Assembly: GCA_028583605.1 (NCBI GenBank)
Contig: CM053325.1
Span: 61,370,322-61,434,321, forward strand
Direction: 5' to 3'
Source of the DNA: Dastarcus helophoroides
Lineage: Eukaryota; Arthropoda; Insecta; Coleoptera; Bothrideridae
DNA length: 64,000 bases
Shown here: one piece after another, positions 58,206 through 64,000 of the stretch
Numbering within the stretch: position 1 is the stretch's first letter
Layout of the letters: each line of letters starts with the position of its first letter
Notes under the pieces: model-generated
Database searches by the model: none
Told to the model about the DNA's origin: nothing
What the model saw: the letters and a program-made list of their open reading frames with translations, nothing else
Made by a program: the position numbers and the translations under genes

Positions 58206-60470
58206 TTTCCCAAAATTCCAACTTTGGAATTAAAATATCAACTTTATTTCGACTTTAATTTCAAACTGTCGAGTTTTGTTGAAATTGTGAGCTGTAAGGT
58301 TAAAACTTCGAAAAAAAAGAAAGAAAACAAAATTTCACTTTAATTGGAAAATTTTAACTTTAATCGATAATATTTCGACCTTTATTACTTACGAGATTTG
58401 ACCTTTTAGTAAAAAAAACTTAAAAGTTTATGAAACAGTTTTATCAATTTCTGAATTTAAAAATGTTAACTCGAAGTTTTGATAAAATTTGGAATCGTCA
58501 ACATCTGCTTAAAAATTCAAAGTTTCTAGAAAAATGGAAATCTCGTTAATTATTAAATTTTAATCTTTGACAAACATTTTTCACTTTCAATTGAAATTTG
58601 ACCATTTCAAAAAACGATGACAGTTTTCTTTTTAAATTTAGGCTATTTTGATCTAACAAAAATTTAAATTTAAAATTTGAACTTGTACTCTTCAGAACAT
58701 AATAAAATTTCGAAAATAACTTCGAAATGTTTGCTCCAAATTTCCGGAAAACTTGAAAATGTTTAAAAAGAATTCGAAATTTTGATAAAAGATAGTAACT
58801 TTTTTTTCGAAATGATTACATTTTTTTTTTAAATTTTATATTTAAATTGGCATTTTTTTCTAAAATTTGGACTTAAACATGAAATGTATTCTTTTTTTTT
58901 AAATTATGACTTTTTTTAATATCTACGCAGTAATCTCTACATTCGAATGTTTAAAAGACTAGAAATAGTTGAAATCTTGAGAAATTTTTATTTATGGAAT
59001 TGTTTTTTCGAACTTTGATCATTGATTGAATCAAAATTTTAGTTCCAAGAACGGTGCAATTGTTTCCCCTAAATTTGAACGATTTCCTCGAAATATTGGA
59101 TTGAAACACGACATTAAAAAATTTTTAAGTTTTAAGAAAGTAGTCAAAATTCGATAAAAAAAACTCTAAATTTATCTAAAAAAAATTCTCGAGCTTTCAC
59201 TTTAATCATAACACCTTGACTTTCAACTCGATTGTTCGAGTATCTTCTCGAAACTTAAAATCCTTAGAATAAGTCGGAATATTGTAACTTAATACTTTTT
59301 TTTCTAATTTTGAATTCATTGCAAAATTTTAAAATTGTTATTTTCTTTTCCTAAAAATTTTACTTCAAATTCAAATGTAGACGTTTTTTTTAGAAATATT
59401 TATTTCGCTTTATTTATTACTTTTCTAAACATTTTATATTTAAACTGAAAAAGTGTTAACCTTATTTCTAAATAGTTTGACTCAAAATTTTGTAATCTAA
59501 AATTTTTAATTTCAAATTCTATTTATTCTAAAAGTTAAAGTACAAGTTTACAGTTTCTACATTTTTTACAAAAAAATTGACTTTGTACTCGAAATTTCAA
59601 CGTAAATCGAATTTTAATTTGATTTTTTTTTAAATTTCATATCCTTTTTTGAAATTTGGACTTTTTTTTCGAGATTACCCGAACAAATAGAAAATTAAAA
59701 ATGATCACTAGGAGCTGTACCAAAAACCGTCGTCGAAGCGAAAACCCGATCTGAAAGTTCGGTCTTGTTCTAGAAGCTGAGAGATTTTTTTTCAAATTGA
59801 ACTATTTTTAAATTTCTCGAACTCAATTATTTTCAAAATGCGTCTTTTTTTTCAAAATTTCAACTTCTCAACATAAAGTTATTTTCCGAAAATTTGACTT
59901 TCTATCAGAAAATCCATATTTCTCAAAAAGTTAACCTTCTACTTGAAATTAGATTTTGTGGAATTTCTGTTTCTTTCCTAAGATTTCTTAAAATTTGGCT
60001 TTTTCTAAAAATGTCGACTTTTATGTTAAAATTGGGGCATTTTTTACACCTCAAAATTTCGATATTTTCTCGAAATTCGTTTTCCGGAAATCTTTTTTCT
60101 CGAAATGAAATCCACATTTTATAAAATAGAGTAAACATTTATTCCGAAATCTCGACAGTTTTTTCAAAATTTAACTTTTTGTATTTCTGCAAATTTCGAC
60201 TTTTTCTTGAAATCTGCTTTTTAACTCAAAATTTCGCCTTTGTTTTCTATGTTTATCTCCAAATTCGACTTTATGCTTAAAAGGCTTTTTATAGGAAAAT
60301 TCTACATTTTTTTTTTAAACTCGGTCTTGTTTTAGAAGTTGGGAGATTTTTTTTTTCGAATTGGACCATTTTTAAATTTCTCGAACTCAATTATTTTCAA
60401 AATGCGTCTTTTTTTCAAAATTTCTACTTCTCAACATAAAGTTATTTTTCGAAAATTTGATTTCCCATCA
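58206..60470. repeat. AT-rich filler, mostly pyrimidine-rich, with a direct duplication
   Basis: Degenerate filler. A ~175-bp block ('ctcgaactcaattattttca', 'cttctcaacataaagttatt') occurs at about 59760-59935 and again at 60321-60500. Overlapping ORFs on both strands at 59894-60138 are repeat readings. Confidence 0.7.
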
Positions 60471-60727
60471 GAAAATCCATACTTCTCAAAAAATTAAAAG
60501 ATATAAAATACATGGACGACTTTTTATAGAATGGGACCAAGCCCAAAAAACAATTTTTGAGAATTTTAAAATGAATAATCAGTTGATTGATTTCCTGCAG
60601 ATTACGTCTTTCTTTGGCCATCAATTGTTCCACATGAATGTTGCCTACCCATGAATCAAATCTTGCCTACGCACATGGATGAAAAAAAATGAAATTTACA
60701 TTCCGTCATCTCTTAAGTTTTTTTTTT

Positions 60728-60797
60728 TGGTAGAACGGACTGGCCCTTGGTTATCTTCAAAAATTGAAATACAAATCTTGTCCCCTGAAACCAAGAA
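60728..60797. mobile_element. Palindromic MITE terminal fragment
   Basis: 'ttggtagaacggactggc' through 'cttgtcccctgaaaccaag'. Only the outer part of one arm is present. Confidence 0.8.
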
Positions 60798-60799
60798 AA

Positions 60800-61740
60800 G
60801 GGCGGCGGTCTGATAATCTTAAAACATCGAAATTCTTCGCTTACCATTTTATAAACTACGTCAATACTATCGCTTAGAATTTAATGAAATTTGGTAATAA
60901 TATTTAGAAATGTTGGGGAATTCGGGCTTTGTGAGCAGATTTTTGATTTTTTTTCTCAGTATTCCCACAAATTGGCGTACAATTTGTCTCTTTTTGCCTG
61001 TTTTCAGAAGCGAATATCTCGGAAACTAAACGGAATTTGAAAAAAGTGCGAATTCTACATCCTTGCTTAATAAGTTCTCCAAATTTGGAAATAAAATGTT
61101 GAAAAATAAAGGCACCATTTGTAAAATGGGAGAGCGGTGTTTGGCGTAAAAATTGCGCTTAGATTTCGGTTGCCCTCACTCGGGTCAGGCAGGGTACGGT
61201 GACGGAAGTGATGCGGAGCAGAGACATTTTTGCCCCTTTCCCAATACGTCCTCAACGAATAAAGTACCATCGGCTTCCAAGTTCATATTTCTTTATCTAA
61301 GCGCGGCGGATGTATCATAATAATAATAAACAATATTAAAAGATTTGTTCTACCAGAGTTTGAGAATAAGATGAATTGTTTAGTATTTGTAGCTTACAAT
61401 CATTTGCTGAATATTTAGTGGTTTTTGTTTTGATATATTTAGAAGACTTTTTTTCTCTCCTAATTAACATTTTTATATTACTCTTTGGAAAAATATAAAT
61501 TGTTTAGGTAAATAAATACTATGAAAGATTTAAGCAAAAAAAAGAAAAATTGATTTTATATCATTTAAATTGGAAATGTTATATTCTGCTAGCATCACTT
61601 GTAATTGAAAATCGACCAATTATATCTGCAAAGAACGAAATTGTTTTTCACATAATTAATTAATAGGTATTTAGATGCAGATATTTAGTTCTTACCTTGA
61701 CGATGAAAGAAAATGTGTGGGAAAATAAAAAAATCCATCT
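60800..61740. other. No gene seen
   Basis: Includes a somewhat GC-richer stretch (61120-61270) with a 67-codon - strand ORF of no recognised family. The rest is AT-rich spacer. Confidence 0.45.
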
Positions 61741-62640
61741 CTGAAAATTTCGAATTTTGGCTTTCTTTCAAAATTTCGACAGTTTTTTAAAAATCTACTT
61801 TTTTCGAAAATCTCAACTTTTTTACAATTTCGACATCTTGAAACTTTGGACTGTTTCTGAAAATTATGAATTTTTTTGAGGAATATGATTTTTATGATAA
61901 TTTCGACTTTTCCTTTTTAAGTTTTAAAAATTTCGACCACTCACTAAATATTTCGACATTTTTTGCGAATTTCTATTTTCTGATACATATTTTCAACTTT
62001 TTTTCAAAATCTCTAGTTTTTCTTGAAGAATTTGACATTTTTAATTTTGACTTTTTTAATGATTTCGACTTGGACATTTTAAAATTCCCACTTATTTCAA
62101 ATTCTCTTAGAAAAAAAACAAAATTTTGACCTAATTAGAAAATCGTAACCATTTCAAAATTTTCCCTTTTTCTAAAATAGTGTTATCTTTGGAACTTCCT
62201 AATTTTTCAAAATTTCAACTGTTTCAGGAAATTTCCATTTTGTTATAGATCTCGAGTTTCTTTAAAAGATTATGCTTTTTTGACAATTTCGACATTTTAA
62301 AAAGGTGAACAAACGAATAACTCCGACCTGATCAACATTTTCGAAAATTCGAATTGTTAGAAAAAAGAGTCGAAATTATTAGAAAATCAAAGTTTAAAAA
62401 AATGGTAACATTCCAAAGGGCACGAATCAAAAGAAAAAAGGTAAAAATTTTGTGGAAATTTAGAAAAAAGTTGTTTTAAAGTCGAATTTTTCGAAAAAAG
62501 TTGAATTTTGAGAGTAAAGCCGAAGTGCCAACAAAAAAGAATTTTCAGAGAAAATTGCTAATTTCGAAAAAACTATGCTTCCGTATCTTTGTAGAAAAGT
62601 ATATGTTAATTTTAAAAGAATTAACAGGAAACAAAAAGAG
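61741..62640. repeat. AT-rich filler with polarity switch at ~62325
   Basis: Pyrimidine-rich to about 62320, then purine-rich ('gagtcgaaattattagaaa'). The 87-codon ORF at 61866-62129 is Phe/Asp-rich filler. Confidence 0.65.
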
Positions 62641-62682
62641 TAAAAGGAAGCATTTTTAAGTCACCTATTTCTAACTATGTAC

Positions 62683-63596
62683 CAGTGGCGGCTGGTGCTA
62701 ATAAAATTTGGGGGTTGCAAAGAGACATTTGCAAAAATGTGCCGAAAGTGGAAATTTTAAATTAAGCTGGAGGAATTAAGAGATATTTAGGATTTTAAAT
62801 TGATATATGTTATACATATATAGTATATTGCTAAAATTCTCCTTTTTTTATATTCGCCAAAAACAGAAAGAAAAAGAAGAGGAAGTGCATACGACGGACG
62901 ATCTTTGGCAGCTGCAAATTTATCAATAACTTTTTACTGAAGTCGAGTATTCCTTAAATTAAGTCCTTTTCTTTAAAGACATCGTTAATGCGGACAATCT
63001 TTCCTGGCATAATGTATTTTTTTAAAAAGTATTCTTTCCAGACTGGAGAAGCACCACTCTGCTTCAGCAGAAGCCATTGGGATAGTTATCAAGATTTTTA
63101 AAAGATTTAGAGTTTCACTAAGCTCACTGTTTTCTCAAATAATGTTGTAGAGTACAAGTAAACCAAAAGCTGATTAAAACTTTTCTGTTTCGTAAATTAC
63201 AGATAATTCAGCTCTTAGTTTTTGTAAATTAAAAAATGGATAAACCTTAGCGGTTTCTTTGAAATTCTTTTCGGGAAAAGTGATTTTATGTTGGTTAAAT
63301 TTTTTAGAAAAAAATAAGGTTGCTGCAATTAAATGGCCAGTGAAGCTGAATCGTTTTTTAGCTTAGCAGATAACAATGTCACATAGGTACTTCTTTAGCT
63401 TCGCGAACTATTTCTGTTAAAACTTCGTTTTTTACAAAACACGGTCTGCACAATATTTAAGTCTGGAATAGGTCATCCACGTCGCTCAATTTCCAGTTTT
63501 TTCGACATAGATCGGTTACAGAATGGCTGTGCAATTAAACTGAATTCATTTTTATTTGTGTTTCAAGACTCGCAACATTGACCGATGACAGATTAT
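62683..63596. mobile_element. hAT element with CAGTGGCGGCTGGT left end
   Basis: The left terminus at 62683 has the same 14 bp as both ends of the 893-bp element at 48172. The element runs rightward carrying transposase remains on the - strand. It is interrupted at 63597 by another CAGTGGCGGCT-ended element whose far end is beyond the window, so its own right end and target duplication cannot be checked (candidate TSD CTATGTAC at the left). Confidence 0.8.
62880..63596 (-). pseudogene. Broken hAT transposase, C-terminal part
   Basis: Read on the - strand in shifting frames. Recognisable pieces are KLRAELSVIYETEKF (near 63215-63165), then ELSETLNLLKILITIPMASA leading into EAEWCFSSLERIL (about 63125-63030), then remnants of the RLSALTM and DKFAAAKDR blocks near the 62690 side. 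These correspond to the conserved C-terminal dimerisation region of hAT transposases (the ZMYM1-like group, by my recognition). Several stops and frameshifts break it and the N-terminal part lies beyond the 63597 insertion. A hAT origin matches the 8-bp target duplications of elements with the same ends in this window. Confidence 0.8.
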
Positions 63597-64000
63597 CAGT
63601 GGCGGCTCGGGTATATGCACTGAGGAACTGCAGCATCCCCAATTCAGCTTTCGAGTTTTTTCTCAAACTGTTGATCTTTTTTGAAAACTTTTTCTTAACA
63701 TGATTTTATAGAAATTTTAAATTTTCTCTGATTTCTTTTATAAAAATTTCATCTTTCTTTCTAAAATCTATTTTATTTCTAATGTTGATGAAAAAAGCAT
63801 TTTCAAAAATTAATTTTTCTAAATCTTTTGATAAAGAAATTAATATTTCGAAAAAGAATTGAAATTTTGAAAAAAAAGGTTAAATTTCTCTAAAAGTGTC
63901 AACATTTTGAGAAACTAATGAAAATTTCAAGAAACAATCTAAATTCAACTCTTGCATTTTGCTATTTATCTGAAAAAAATAATATCAAATCTTCCCGTTT
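63597..64000. mobile_element. CAGTGGCGGCT-ended element, inverted, truncated by window end
   Basis: Starts CAGTGGCGGCTCGGGTATAT. It then matches the reverse complement of the right end of the 40791-43896 element ('actgaggaactgcagca', 'gctttcgagttttttct', 'tagaaattttaaattttctc') for several hundred bases into filler. The other end is outside the window. Confidence 0.85.

Overview
The window is insect-like nuclear DNA, possibly from a beetle. The order is inferred from protein style, roughly 50-nt introns and transposon types; no species marker was seen. It is AT-rich and dominated by repeats. Only two genes are recognised with confidence. TSC1 (hamartin, the scaffold of the TSC complex that restrains Rheb and TORC1) is on the + strand at 16480-27876; 18 coding exons were assembled here by hand. 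They give an uninterrupted 1,092-residue frame, close to the human protein length. A CCDC102A-like coiled-coil gene is on the - strand at 28993-29940 (C-terminus unresolved). It converges tail-to-tail on TSC1. | Layout: 1-4 kb holds tandem repeats and AT-rich filler. 5.2-7.4 kb and 13.5-15.9 kb are two copies of one ~2.2-kb composite repeat, each with a hAT-type MITE; the second copy also carries an extra 308-bp MITE whose empty site is preserved in the first. 7.8-9.3 kb is a tandem duplication. 10-13.2 kb is a large imperfect inverted repeat. 15.9-30 kb is the gene island. 30.6-37.4 kb is short-period filler surrounding eleven ~340-bp satellite monomers. 37.5-44.3 kb holds filler and a nested set of transposons. 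44.5-46.6 kb is a decayed non-LTR retrotransposon. 47-64 kb is more filler, hAT-type elements (one with a broken transposase) and tandem arrays of 122 bp and ~205 bp. | The most distinctive signal is the filler: many kilobases of degenerate units around TCGAAATTTCGA and A/T tracts. One strand is purine-rich in some blocks and pyrimidine-rich in others, with abrupt polarity switches. In its cleanest form it is a ~20-bp repeat with two A/T tracts about 10 bp apart, the spacing expected for intrinsically curved DNA. Two elements with CAGTGGCGGCT ends, at 40.8-43.9 kb and from 63.6 kb, share both their termini and adjoining filler, so some filler is carried inside hAT-like elements. | The TSC1 protein should act at lysosome-associated TSC complexes. 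CCDC102A is a poorly characterised coiled-coil protein. No functional link between the two is implied by their adjacency.
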